NCBI GenBank assembly: GCA_964384335.1
Contig: CAYLKN010000055.1
Coordinates: forward strand, 1-7,720
DNA length: 7,720 nt
Direction: 5' to 3'
Source: JAUICS01 sp964384335
GTDB taxonomy: Bacteria > Pseudomonadota > Alphaproteobacteria > Micavibrionales > Micavibrionaceae
Shown: in pieces, positions 1-4,659 of the stretch
Layout of the letters: every line of letters begins with the position of its first letter
Numbering within the stretch: position 1 is the first letter of the stretch
The notes under the pieces: generated by a model
Database searches by the model: none
The model's input: only the letters and a program-made list of their open reading frames with translations
Told to the model about the DNA's origin: nothing
Program-made: the position numbers and the translations under genes

Positions 1-150
1 TATTTTCTCAAGGGTTGTCACGGTCGGGGTCTGGCTGCCGCCCTCAATCCGGGCGATACCGGTCTGGGACAGGCCGGCGCGTTCGGCCAGTTCCCCCTGG
101 GACCAGTCAAGAAGAGCGCGAGCCGCCCGGATCTGCTCAATCGTAATCAT
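1..150 (-). CDS. Xre-family HTH transcriptional regulator, N-terminal part (cut by window edge)
   Basis: An open frame reads from an ATG at 148-150 leftward without a stop to base 1, giving 50 residues that start MITIEQIRAARALLDWSQ. The stretch QGELAERAGLSQTGIARIEGG (about residues 18-38) has the spacing of a lambda-Cro/Xre helix-turn-helix: a polar helix, a GLSQ turn, and a recognition helix ending in the usual I-E-x-G. Proteins of this kind beginning with the R-A-A-R-x-L-x-W-S-Q signature are small DNA-binding repressors common in alphaproteobacteria. The C-terminus lies outside the window, so full length and any second domain are unknown. The upstream region carries a promoter and operator-like repeats, which suggests autoregulation. 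The family assignment is firm; the target is inference. Confidence 0.85.
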   Translation of the reverse strand, partial: MITIEQIRAARALLDWSQGELAERAGLSQTGIARIEGGSQTPTVTTLEKI

Positions 151-208
151 AAAATTCAGCCCTCATTACCCTGTTCACTATTCACACATAATAAAAAATA
201 TATAGTAC

Positions 209-237
209 GTTATAAATCATTACTTTTTTATTGACAA
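209..237 (-). promoter_or_regulatory. Candidate sigma70-type promoter for the Xre-family regulator
   Basis: On the minus strand a TTGTCA box (bases 232-237) is followed after exactly 17 bp by TATAAC (bases 209-214). Both are close to the -35 and -10 consensus and lie about 60 bp upstream of the regulator ATG. The -35 box overlaps that of a plus-strand promoter candidate, so both promoters share the same few bases. Assigned by eye; the start site is not mapped. Confidence 0.5.
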
Positions 238-259
238 GGAAAAAACGGAGTGTTATGAA
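231..259 (+). promoter_or_regulatory. Candidate divergent sigma70-type promoter
   Basis: A perfect TTGACA (231-236) is followed after 17 bp by TATGAA (254-259), a four-of-six match to the -10 box. Transcription would begin near 266. No convincing protein gene follows, but a strong hairpin with a T-tract at 315-353 does, so the promoter may drive a short RNA. The -10 box lies inside a perfect inverted repeat, as expected for a repressed promoter. Confidence 0.45.
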
Positions 260-268
260 AATAACACT
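249..268. promoter_or_regulatory. Operator-like perfect inverted repeat over the plus-strand -10 box
   Basis: AGTGTTAT (249-256) and ATAACACT (261-268) are perfect inverted repeats separated by GAAA. The palindrome covers the -10 box and reaches the expected start of the plus-strand promoter. Twofold-symmetric sites of this size are typical binding sites of Xre dimers, and the neighbouring gene encodes such a protein. TATAGT-containing half-sites also occur at 201-208 and 293-302, with the inverse at 266-273. Binding by the adjacent repressor is inference. Confidence 0.45.
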
Positions 269-353
269 ATACGATATTTTTTATGCATTAACCGTATAGT
301 ACCCCACACACACAGGCCATTCAGGGATTATCCCCTGGATGGCCACTTTTTTT
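266..353 (+). ncRNA. Candidate short structured RNA between a divergent promoter and a terminator
   Basis: A transcript from the plus-strand promoter would start near 266, run about 88 nt, and stop at the hairpin and T-tract at 315-353. Its first bases, ACTATACG (266-273), pair perfectly with CGTATAGT (293-300), giving a 5' stem-loop with an AU-rich 19-nt loop. A C/A-only linker, ACCCCACACACACA (301-314), would stay single-stranded. The terminator hairpin follows. A 5' hairpin, open linker and Rho-independent terminator is the layout of many small regulatory RNAs. The alternatives are that the DNA repeats are only protein-binding sites and that the hairpin serves the gene ending at 358 on the other strand. 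A 14-codon frame at 255-299 starts inside the -10 box and is probably not translated from this promoter. Confidence 0.35.
315..353 (+). terminator. Rho-independent terminator (best in plus orientation)
   Basis: GGCCATTCAGGG (315-326) pairs with CCCTGGATGGCC (333-344) over 12 bp with one G-U and a 6-nt loop. It is followed by AC and seven T's (347-353). On the plus strand this is a textbook intrinsic terminator. On the minus strand the hairpin lies 14 bases after the DUF177 stop codon but is followed only by a TG-repeat, a poor U-tract, so use as a two-way terminator is possible but weaker. Confidence 0.7.
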
Positions 354-357
354 CAGT

Positions 358-966
358 CTACCGGTCCTTTTTTCCGCCGTCGTCTTCATCGTCCCAGTAT
401 TGCAGCGCTGCAAACGGGTTGCGGCGCAGTTCCGAAGGCTGTCTCAGCGTTTCACCCTCATCGCCTTCGGCATGAGAGGCACCGGGCGCATGGGGGTACG
501 GGTCCACGGCAAGGGAGAGGTACTGGGTCGCAACTTCCCCAAGATCGATTTCACCGTTCTCTACGGGTTCGGGATCTTCATTTTCATCAAGCATGGGAAT
601 TTCATTATCCTTGTTTTTATGCCGCAGACGCCGGGAGGCGGCACTGAATGTCACAACGTGGTCACTGTCGGCAAAAAAAGATTCAAAAGATTCGCGTATA
701 TCAGAGACAACAGGCTCCAGCGTTACAACGCAGTCCTGCCACAAACGGGCGGTAATAACGCCTTCCACATGAATGGCATGTCCACCGTCCTGGCGGTACA
801 ATCCGGCCTTTACTTCCAGATTGTCAATCTTCCTGACTCCGATGCGTTTTGCCACCGCCCGTCTGGCTTCTTCATTTGCCCTTATTGTTACGTCCTGTTT
901 TTCCTTGGCAATTTCGCCGCAGTCAATCTTCCAGGACCATTCCCGCGATTGCCTGTTTTTACTCAT
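358..966 (-). CDS. YceD/DUF177 family protein
   Basis: This 202-residue acidic protein matches the alphaproteobacterial branch of the YceD/DUF177 family (Pfam YceD). Visible landmarks are an N-terminal beta-rich part, CVVTLEPV at 79-86 (family core with a single Cys), IDLGEVATQYLSLAVDPYPHAP at 140-161, and NPFAAL at 183-188 before an Asp-rich tail. E. coli and plant members affect 23S rRNA accumulation; in alphaproteobacteria the role is less clear. The ATG at 964-966 has an AAGG ribosome site six bases upstream. It begins 14 bp after the stop of the bc1 chaperone gene, so the two are probably co-transcribed. In many alphaproteobacteria plsX follows this gene; here the next gene is an Xre regulator. 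Family confident, biochemical function not. Confidence 0.85.
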   Translation of the reverse strand: MSKNRQSREWSWKIDCGEIAKEKQDVTIRANEEARRAVAKRIGVRKIDNLEVKAGLYRQDGGHAIHVEGVITARLWQDCVVTLEPVVSDIRESFESFFADSDHVVTFSAASRRLRHKNKDNEIPMLDENEDPEPVENGEIDLGEVATQYLSLAVDPYPHAPGASHAEGDEGETLRQPSELRRNPFAALQYWDDEDDGGKKDR

Positions 967-980
967 TCTCTGCCTTTCTT

Positions 981-1667
981 TTATCCTGTCTTTACATTCC
1001 GGCCCGCCGCCATATTTTCCGGTGCAGTGAAAATATCCGAAACATCCCCGTCGATTATCCGGTCAACATCCCTGTCCTGTAAGGAAGTCCATATATTTTT
1101 TGTTATGATCGCGAGCTTTTCAAGCGAATGCTCATCAACGGATTCTTCGGTCCCATATACATTCCGGCGTAAGGATTCCGCCAATGCACCGGCGGCGTTT
1201 CCGGCCGAAGGCCCCGCAGATTTCCCGGACACCTCAGATTTCCCGGATACCTCCCGGGAAAGCGGAAAGCAATCCGGATCCAGCGCATTGAGATAAACCT
1301 GCAATCTGCCGTTATACGCGGTCATCATGCGTTTCATATGCCGCGGCACGCTTAAATCCCCAATGCCCATTTCCCTGAGCGTATCTTCCACATGCCTGAA
1401 CATTTGATCGAAAAGGCGTTGCGCATGCGCCTTTCCCTGACCGTCTTTTTGTTCCGCCCTTTGAAACCGGCCGGACAAAAGCACGTTAAAAAGGGCCAGA
1501 AGCTCAAAGCGCCCGTCAAACGTATCCGGCACACCAAGATCACGGTAAAAATAGCTTTCCCGCGAAAACTTGAGTGCACAAAGATAGAGTCTCTGTATTC
1601 TATCGCTTTCTTTTCCGCCACTGTAGTTGCCAGCGGGACCTTTTAAAAGGAAGCTTAAAAGACGCAT
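981..1667 (-). CDS. Ubiquinol-cytochrome c chaperone family protein (CBP3/UQCC1-like)
   Basis: A 228-residue protein with the hallmarks of the ubiquinol-cytochrome c chaperone domain, the bacterial relative of mitochondrial CBP3/UQCC1, which helps assemble cytochrome b of the bc1 complex at the inner membrane. The core runs from about residue 22 to 185: YFYRDLGVPDTFDGRFELL (39-57), a helix with QRLFDQMFRHVEDTLREMGIGDLSVPRHMKRM (83-114), and Y118-N-G-R121. No signal peptide is visible, fitting a cytoplasmic peripheral protein. Between this core and the C-terminal helix sits an insertion with two EVSGKS repeats (139-150) and Ala/Gly-rich sequence. The C-terminus (about 205-228) is low in recognisable motifs. 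The ATG at 1665-1667 has a purine-rich AAAGAGA upstream. It heads a two-gene minus-strand operon and is divergent from bamE. Confidence 0.85.
   Translation of the reverse strand: MRLLSFLLKGPAGNYSGGKESDRIQRLYLCALKFSRESYFYRDLGVPDTFDGRFELLALFNVLLSGRFQRAEQKDGQGKAHAQRLFDQMFRHVEDTLREMGIGDLSVPRHMKRMMTAYNGRLQVYLNALDPDCFPLSREVSGKSEVSGKSAGPSAGNAAGALAESLRRNVYGTEESVDEHSLEKLAIITKNIWTSLQDRDVDRIIDGDVSDIFTAPENMAAGRNVKTG
1217..1252. repeat. Two tandem 18-bp repeats within the bc1 chaperone gene
   Basis: Bases 1217-1234 and 1235-1252 are direct repeats of 18 bp differing at one position (C1230 versus T1248). On the coding minus strand each encodes EVSGKS and the difference is silent. The unit lies in a linker outside the conserved core, so copy number could vary without harming the fold. 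Confidence 0.85.
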
Positions 1668-1695
1668 TTCATCATTCTCTTTGGTATCTTACGCA

Positions 1696-1724
1696 TTGCC
1701 CTTATCCGGATTTATGATTACATT
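1696..1724 (+). promoter_or_regulatory. Weak promoter candidate for bamE
   Basis: TTGCCC (1696-1701) and TACATT (1719-1724) each match four of six consensus bases and are 17 bp apart. The predicted start near 1731 gives a leader of about 40 bases to the preferred bamE ATG. The 103-bp divergent gap must also hold the promoter of the chaperone operon, for which I see no clear boxes. Confidence 0.3.
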
Positions 1725-1770
1725 CATTTTCATCCAGATAGTAATATTAACAAAAAAGTTTTTCCGGACC

Positions 1771-2232
1771 ATGATTAAACTGTGTCACAGACAAAAAATG
1801 CGCTTATTTCTGTTGATTTCCGTTATTGCGTTTTCAGGATGCGCACCCGAGACGGCCGTCAGGGGCAATTTTCTGAAGGATTATCAGCTTGAAAGGGTTG
1901 AGCCGGGAAAAGATACGCGCCAGAGCGTTTTACGCGCTTTTGGATCGCCAACGGCCCGCGATCCGTTTGATGAGAATATCTGGTTTTATCTGGGTCAGCA
2001 AACCGAGAAGCATGGCATCCTCGATCCCGAGATAAAGGATCAACTGGCCGTTCGGGTCATTTTTGACGACAACGGGATCGTCAAATCGCTTGACAAAATG
2101 GAAGGCGGACACACACCGGTCCCGATCGCCCGGGAAGAAACACCAACAGGCGGAGGAACCGAACAGGGTCCGGTTCAGCAATTCCTCAAAAATATCGGGC
2201 GGTTTAACAGACCCGTGCCGGATTTGAATTAA
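1771..2232 (+). CDS. bamE: BamE (SmpA/OmlA) outer-membrane assembly lipoprotein
   Basis: With the ATG at 1771 the product is 153 residues. It has a basic n-region, hydrophobic LFLLISVIAFSG and lipobox Cys24 (F-S-G-C), so it is a lipoprotein anchored by that cysteine. The mature part has the BamE signature: a V-x-P-G-x-(T/S) turn at VEPGKDTRQSVLRAFGSPTARDPFDENIWFYLG (43-75) followed by two beta strands (LAVRVIFDDNGIVKSLDKM, 92-110). BamE is an accessory subunit of the BAM complex, which inserts beta-barrel proteins into the outer membrane. The Pro/Gly-rich tail ending IGRFNRPVPDLN is typical of alphaproteobacterial members. Start choice is uncertain: the next in-frame ATG at 1798 leaves a short but usable signal (Cys at 15), and neither has a strong ribosome site. 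A longer upstream frame would add a non-signal extension and is unlikely. The gene converges on the DUF2155 gene. Confidence 0.85.
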   Translation: MIKLCHRQKMRLFLLISVIAFSGCAPETAVRGNFLKDYQLERVEPGKDTRQSVLRAFGSPTARDPFDENIWFYLGQQTEKHGILDPEIKDQLAVRVIFDDNGIVKSLDKMEGGHTPVPIAREETPTGGGTEQGPVQQFLKNIGRFNRPVPDLN

Positions 2233-2308
2233 ACGGCAGACCTCGGTTTTTTCCACTTTCCCTGGTTTGTCCTGGATATTTCAGGATCAGACATGGTCAT
2301 TTGCACAG

Positions 2309-2340
2309 ACTGGCCATGGCTACCTTCTGTGGCTAGTTTT
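2309..2340 (+). terminator. Weak hairpin at the bamE / DUF2155 convergence
   Basis: CTGGCCA (2310-2316) can pair with TGGCTAG (2330-2336) through seven pairs including one G-U, and TTTT follows. It is 77 bases after the bamE stop and overlaps the DUF2155 stop codon at 2333. The loop is 13 nt and the stem modest, so it may be a weak terminator for bamE or chance. Confidence 0.25.
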
Positions 2341-2806
2341 CTTCGGACAAACTCTGCTCTTCAAGCAATTGCATAAAATCGGCATCGTCTTTTTCCCCGG
2401 TTACCTGCCCTGTACAATCAACAATCCAGATATCATAGATCGGATGATCCAGGGATGACAAAGCGGGAGAAGAGGCAAACATCCATCCGGAAAAGACCCA
2501 TTTTTTCTCATAGTCCGCTTTGATTTCCCACACCTCAAGAAAGGAGGCCGTTCGGGGCGGATCAATCGGCTGGCTTTTCCGGCATGTTTTCGGGCGTATC
2601 TTAAGCGATCCAAACTGGACATTCTCATCTATTGCCGTTTCGAAAACCTCGGTTCTCGCCGTGATTTTATTCAGAGCCTTCAACCTGACGGTATCATAAC
2701 TGACAAGTTCCGCACGTCCCTGTTCCGGGTACAAAAAAACGGAAAAGAAAATAAGGCCGGAAAGAAAACAGCGGTTTAGAAAGCGATATAAAACGGGGTG
2801 AGCCAT
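2333..2806 (-). CDS. DUF2155 domain-containing secreted protein
   Basis: A 157-residue protein with an N-terminal signal sequence (hydrophobic 13-26, probable cleavage after QGRA at 29-32), so periplasmic or envelope-associated. The mature part matches DUF2155, a family largely confined to alphaproteobacteria: VRLKALNKITARTEVFETAID (40-60), FGSLKIRPKTCRK (65-77), then the strongly conserved FSGWMFASSPALSSLDHPIYDIWIVDC (105-131). Cys75 and Cys131 are the two cysteines expected in the family and could form a disulfide. The function is unknown. In relatives it lies beside NDUFA12 and lipid-metabolism genes, which agrees with mlaD only 14 bp upstream here and a shared transcript. The ATG at 2804-2806 has no clear ribosome site, so translational coupling to mlaD is plausible. 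The acidic tail after 134 is poorly conserved. Confidence 0.85.
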   Translation of the reverse strand: MAHPVLYRFLNRCFLSGLIFFSVFLYPEQGRAELVSYDTVRLKALNKITARTEVFETAIDENVQFGSLKIRPKTCRKSQPIDPPRTASFLEVWEIKADYEKKWVFSGWMFASSPALSSLDHPIYDIWIVDCTGQVTGEKDDADFMQLLEEQSLSEEN

Positions 2807-2820
2807 CTTAACAATAAGCG

Positions 2821-3279
2821 TCAGGACTCGTCACTATTATCGGCAACGGAAAACATAAACTTGCCCAGAAGCTGTTCGAGGCTGACATAGGGCTGCGTGA
2901 AAGTCAGTTCACCATTACTTTCAACATTGTCCATCGCCGCACCGGGTTCGATTGACATGTACAGACCGCCCAGAAGACTCTCGCTGGCCACAATCGCCGC
3001 GCTGTCTTCAGGGAGTTTGTATTTTTTATCGATATTCATCGTAACCACGGCCCGATAATTTTCGGAAAGGGAGATATCGGAAATGCGCCCAATATCGACC
3101 CCGGCCATCTGGACCTTGTCACCAGTCTTTAATCCGCCAATATTTGAAAATTTTGCTTTTACAGGATATGTATCGCTGGACGCCGAGATATTTGCAGTCT
3201 GGTAACTCAGGCCCAGAAAAATAAAGGCCACCAAAAGAACAACGGCACCCAGAACTGTTTCAATAACACCACGCTTCAT
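2821..3279 (-). CDS. mlaD: MlaD-type MCE-domain lipid transport protein
   Basis: A 152-residue protein with one N-terminal membrane anchor (about 5-24) and a single MCE domain (about 38-113). Key stretches are FSNIGGLKTGDKVQMAGVDIG (44-64) and SLLGGLYMSIEPG (101-113), matching MlaD, the periplasmic substrate-binding subunit of the Mla phospholipid transporter that keeps outer-membrane lipid asymmetry. MlaD forms a hexameric ring on the MlaFE ABC transporter. The length is usual for MlaD and shorter than multi-MCE proteins such as PqiB. No mlaE, mlaF, mlaB or mlaC is adjacent, so partners must be elsewhere. A good ribosome site, AGAGGA (3285-3290), lies five bases before the ATG, supporting this start. 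It is the first gene of a pair with the DUF2155 gene. Confidence 0.9.
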   Translation of the reverse strand: MKRGVIETVLGAVVLLVAFIFLGLSYQTANISASSDTYPVKAKFSNIGGLKTGDKVQMAGVDIGRISDISLSENYRAVVTMNIDKKYKLPEDSAAIVASESLLGGLYMSIEPGAAMDNVESNGELTFTQPYVSLEQLLGKFMFSVADNSDES

Positions 3280-3354
3280 AATGTTCCTCTTTTCTTTCTA
3301 AATTACAAAAATTTTCAGGTCCCCCCGCATAGACAAAATATGACCTGCTGCCCA

Positions 3355-3374
3355 GATATTAAGAATCTAATATC
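3355..3374. promoter_or_regulatory. Operator-like palindrome upstream of mlaD
   Basis: GATATTA (3355-3361) and TAATATC (3368-3374) are perfect inverted repeats around AGAATC. It sits about 75 bp upstream of the mlaD start, where a regulator could bind. No T-tract follows, so it is not a terminator. The protein is unknown and such AT-rich symmetry can arise by chance. Confidence 0.35.
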
Positions 3375-3420
3375 AGGTTTACAGCGGATTACGATACAAA
3401 ACAAATAAAAAAATTCCGGG

Positions 3421-3479
3421 CTTAAGGCAGATCGTTTTCAAAAATCGCAAAGCGATCCTTTTTGATCGCGATTTGCTCT
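3421..3479. repeat. Dispersed 59-bp repeat, copy 1
   Basis: This segment matches 4601-4659 in the same orientation at 54 of 59 positions without gaps; identity is complete from 3437 to 3456 and from 3458 to 3479. It contains ATCGC-AAA-GCGAT (3444-3456) followed by CC and TTTTT, plus a second GATCGC/GATTT arm that allows alternative folds. It lies downstream of the NDUFA12-type gene and may terminate that transcript. Flanking bases do not match those of copy 2, so the element boundaries are sharp. Confidence 0.85.
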
Positions 3480-3487
3480 GGTGTGCG

Positions 3488-3571
3488 GGGCAAACTATAA
3501 ACCGCGGCGTTTGCTCAGGGCGCGCCGCATCTTGGTTAACATTGACTTACCTTGAGAGCGCCCTGCGGCGC
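3488..3571. repeat. GC-rich cluster of inverted repeats after the NDUFA12-type gene
   Basis: Three arms are visible. GCAAAC (3490-3495) pairs with GTTTGC (3509-3514). CAGGGCGC (3516-3523) pairs with GCGCCCTG (3558-3565). GCGCCGCA (3522-3529) pairs with TGCGGCGC (3564-3571). The last two overlap and compete. The cluster adjoins repeat copy 1 and lies in non-coding DNA. It may belong to a larger palindromic intergenic element or form an RNA structure at the end of the NDUFA12 transcript. Confidence 0.55.
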
Positions 3572-3595
3572 CTTTCATCCGCTTACTTAATCCGA

Positions 3596-3991
3596 TCACT
3601 CCGGCGGTGTCCATGCTTCATAATCACCGGTTGCCGAAGGCCTGGTTCCTTTTTCAAGAACATGGCCCGGAGGACGATAAGGACTTGATGTCCCGGTCAT
3701 GTTCGGTTTATGCGGCTTTTGCCATTCCTGCCGGTAAGATTTCCCGGAAGCGGCCGGAACAGTATCCGTCTGATAATGAAGCCACCCGTGCCATTCCGGC
3801 GGCACAGAAGAGGCGTCAGGATTTCCGGCATAGACAACCCAGCGGCGTGGTCTTTTATATCCCGGTCTGGGCTTGCTTTCATAATACACATTTCCGGCTG
3901 AATCCTTACCCACAAGTCTGGGACGGGATATCCATGTAAACCAGGAAATATGTATGGGTGATAAAGTGCCGAGTATTTTAAGGATATTCAT
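3596..3991 (-). CDS. NDUFA12-family accessory subunit of NADH:ubiquinone oxidoreductase (complex I)
   Basis: A 131-residue protein of the NDUFA12 family (17.2-kDa/B17.2 subunit), one of the few complex I accessory subunits shared by alphaproteobacteria and mitochondria. The N-terminal part has LVGKDSAGNVYYESK (26-40), RRWVVYAG (49-56) and SSVPPEWHGWLHYQTD (61-76), which are the family's diagnostic segments. The C-terminal half is Pro-rich (PHKPNMTGTSSPYRPPG, 93-109) and ends EAWTPPE, an expected extended tail that wraps over the peripheral arm near the quinone site. No signal peptide is needed. The gene is monocistronic by appearance: 121 bp separate it from the divergent RidA-family gene and about 315 bp from mlaD. 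The ATG at 3989-3991 gives the usual family start. The identification is firm. Confidence 0.9.
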   Translation of the reverse strand: MNILKILGTLSPIHISWFTWISRPRLVGKDSAGNVYYESKPRPGYKRPRRWVVYAGNPDASSVPPEWHGWLHYQTDTVPAASGKSYRQEWQKPHKPNMTGTSSPYRPPGHVLEKGTRPSATGDYEAWTPPE

Positions 3992-4032
3992 TCGTGTATT
4001 TACGCGTATTGATAAAAGAAATTTTGTCTATG

Positions 4033-4061
4033 TTTACTGTCATCAATTTACAGGATATAAG
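4033..4061 (+). promoter_or_regulatory. Promoter candidate for the RidA-family gene
   Basis: TTTACT (4033-4038) and TATAAG (4056-4061) are 17 bp apart and match four and five consensus bases. A start near 4068 would give a leader of about 45 bases to the ATG at 4113. It also means that an earlier TTG at 4083 could be transcribed, but that codon lacks a ribosome site. Confidence 0.4.
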
Positions 4062-4112
4062 GCGTGTATCACAAGTCTGTAATTGATTATATTAAAAAGA
4101 GGTCCCGCAAAC

Positions 4113-4580
4113 ATGAAAAAACTGAAAAACAAAATCGCTGATCTTGGTCTCGAACTTCCGGCCCCGCCTCAGGCCGTGGCAAATTATGTTCCATACGTTA
4201 TTGACAGGCATCAGCTTTTTATTTCGGGACAGCTTCCCTTCCTTAACGGACAGGTGATGCATGTCGGCAAACTTGGTGACACTTGCACGGTTGAGCAGGG
4301 TCAGGAAGCCGCAAAATGCTGTGCTTTAAATCTGCTTTCCCTTCTTGATCATGTAATTGACGGTGAGCTTGACCGTCTTGAACAACTCGTAAAACTGGGA
4401 GGTTTTGTAAATTCCACCCCTGATTTTACTGATCATCCGGCGGTTATTAACGGCGCGTCCGATCTTATGGCAGAAGTTCTGGGAGACAAAGGCAGGCACG
4501 CCCGTTTTGCCATGGGTGCGGGAAGTCTTCCAAAGGGTGTTGCAGTTGAAATTGACGCCGTATTTTCCTTAAAGATATAG
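4113..4580 (+). CDS. RidA (YjgF/YER057c/UK114) family protein
   Basis: With the ATG at 4113 the product is 155 residues. AAGAGG at 4097-4102 is an acceptable ribosome site, and the start matches the family's MKKLxxRIADLGLELPxPPxPVANYVP opening, so an upstream TTG frame is rejected. The fold shows LFISGQLP (35-42), VGKLGDT (51-57), NLLSLLDHVIDGELDRLEQLVKLGGFVNS (73-101), FTDHPAVINGASDLMAEVLGD (105-125) and HARFAMGAGSLPKGVAVEIDAVF (129-151). Arg131 aligns with the Arg that in RidA binds the carboxylate of enamine/imine substrates. Members form trimers in the cytoplasm. The archetype deaminates 2-aminoacrylate; this longer subgroup is less characterised, so activity is not certain. It stands alone and converges on the polysaccharide operon. 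Confidence 0.88.
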   Translation: MKKLKNKIADLGLELPAPPQAVANYVPYVIDRHQLFISGQLPFLNGQVMHVGKLGDTCTVEQGQEAAKCCALNLLSLLDHVIDGELDRLEQLVKLGGFVNSTPDFTDHPAVINGASDLMAEVLGDKGRHARFAMGAGSLPKGVAVEIDAVFSLKI

Positions 4581-4600
4581 AAACTGACGCAACCCCGAAC

Positions 4601-4659
4601 CCTAGGGCAGTTCGTGTTCAAAAATCGCAAAGCGATTCTTTTTGATCGCGATTTGCTCT
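4601..4659. repeat. Dispersed 59-bp repeat, copy 2, at the end of the kinase gene
   Basis: This copy matches 3421-3479 at 54 of 59 positions in the same orientation. It fills most of the 77-bp gap between the RidA-family stop and the kinase stop. The last two bases of the repeat (4658-4659) are part of the kinase stop codon; copy 1 has G where the stop codon has A at 4660. The two copies are exactly 1180 bp apart. Confidence 0.85.
4623..4643. terminator. Probable two-way intrinsic terminator inside repeat copy 2
   Basis: AATCGC (4623-4628), loop AAA and GCGATT (4632-4637) form a six-pair stem followed on the plus strand by C and TTTTT (4639-4643). On the minus strand the same hairpin runs into a U-rich end. 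It sits between two converging genes, where a shared terminator is expected. The stem is short, so efficiency is uncertain. Confidence 0.5.

Larger units (their letters stand above)
3280..3595. other. Non-coding interval between the NDUFA12-type gene and mlaD
   Basis: These 316 bases contain no convincing coding frame. From left to right they hold the mlaD leader, a palindrome at 3355-3374, an AT-rich stretch to about 3415, the first 59-bp repeat copy at 3421-3479, and a GC-rich inverted-repeat cluster at 3488-3571. No clear promoter for mlaD was identified, although it must lie here if the NDUFA12 transcript ends at the repeat. Confidence 0.7.

Noticed and set aside
255..299. A 14-codon plus-strand frame (MKITLYDIFYALTV) preceded by a GGAG-like ribosome site.
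   Set aside because: Its ATG lies within the -10 box of the only good promoter, so it would not be in that transcript. It could be real only if transcription starts further upstream.
400..1296. Long plus-strand open frame of 298 codons.
   Set aside because: It lies opposite the DUF177 and bc1 chaperone genes, whose minus-strand products have clear family motifs. The plus-strand product has no recognisable domain and is a shadow.
1639..1650. Perfect 12-bp palindrome CCTTTTAAAAGG.
   Set aside because: It is inside the start of the chaperone coding region, encodes FLLKGP naturally and has no partner site.
1627..1770. N-terminal extension of bamE from an earlier start.
   Set aside because: It would overlap the divergent chaperone gene and place about 48 extra residues before the lipoprotein signal, which must be N-terminal.
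1780..1790. CTGTG-T-CACAG inverted repeat near the bamE start, resembling half of a CRP/FNR-type site.
   Set aside because: It is short, falls within the coding sequence for the preferred start and lacks the spacing of a CRP or FNR site.
4083..4112. Ten-codon extension of the RidA-family gene from a TTG.
   Set aside because: There is no ribosome site before the TTG, the extra residues are not part of the family, and the ATG at 4113 has a purine-rich site upstream.
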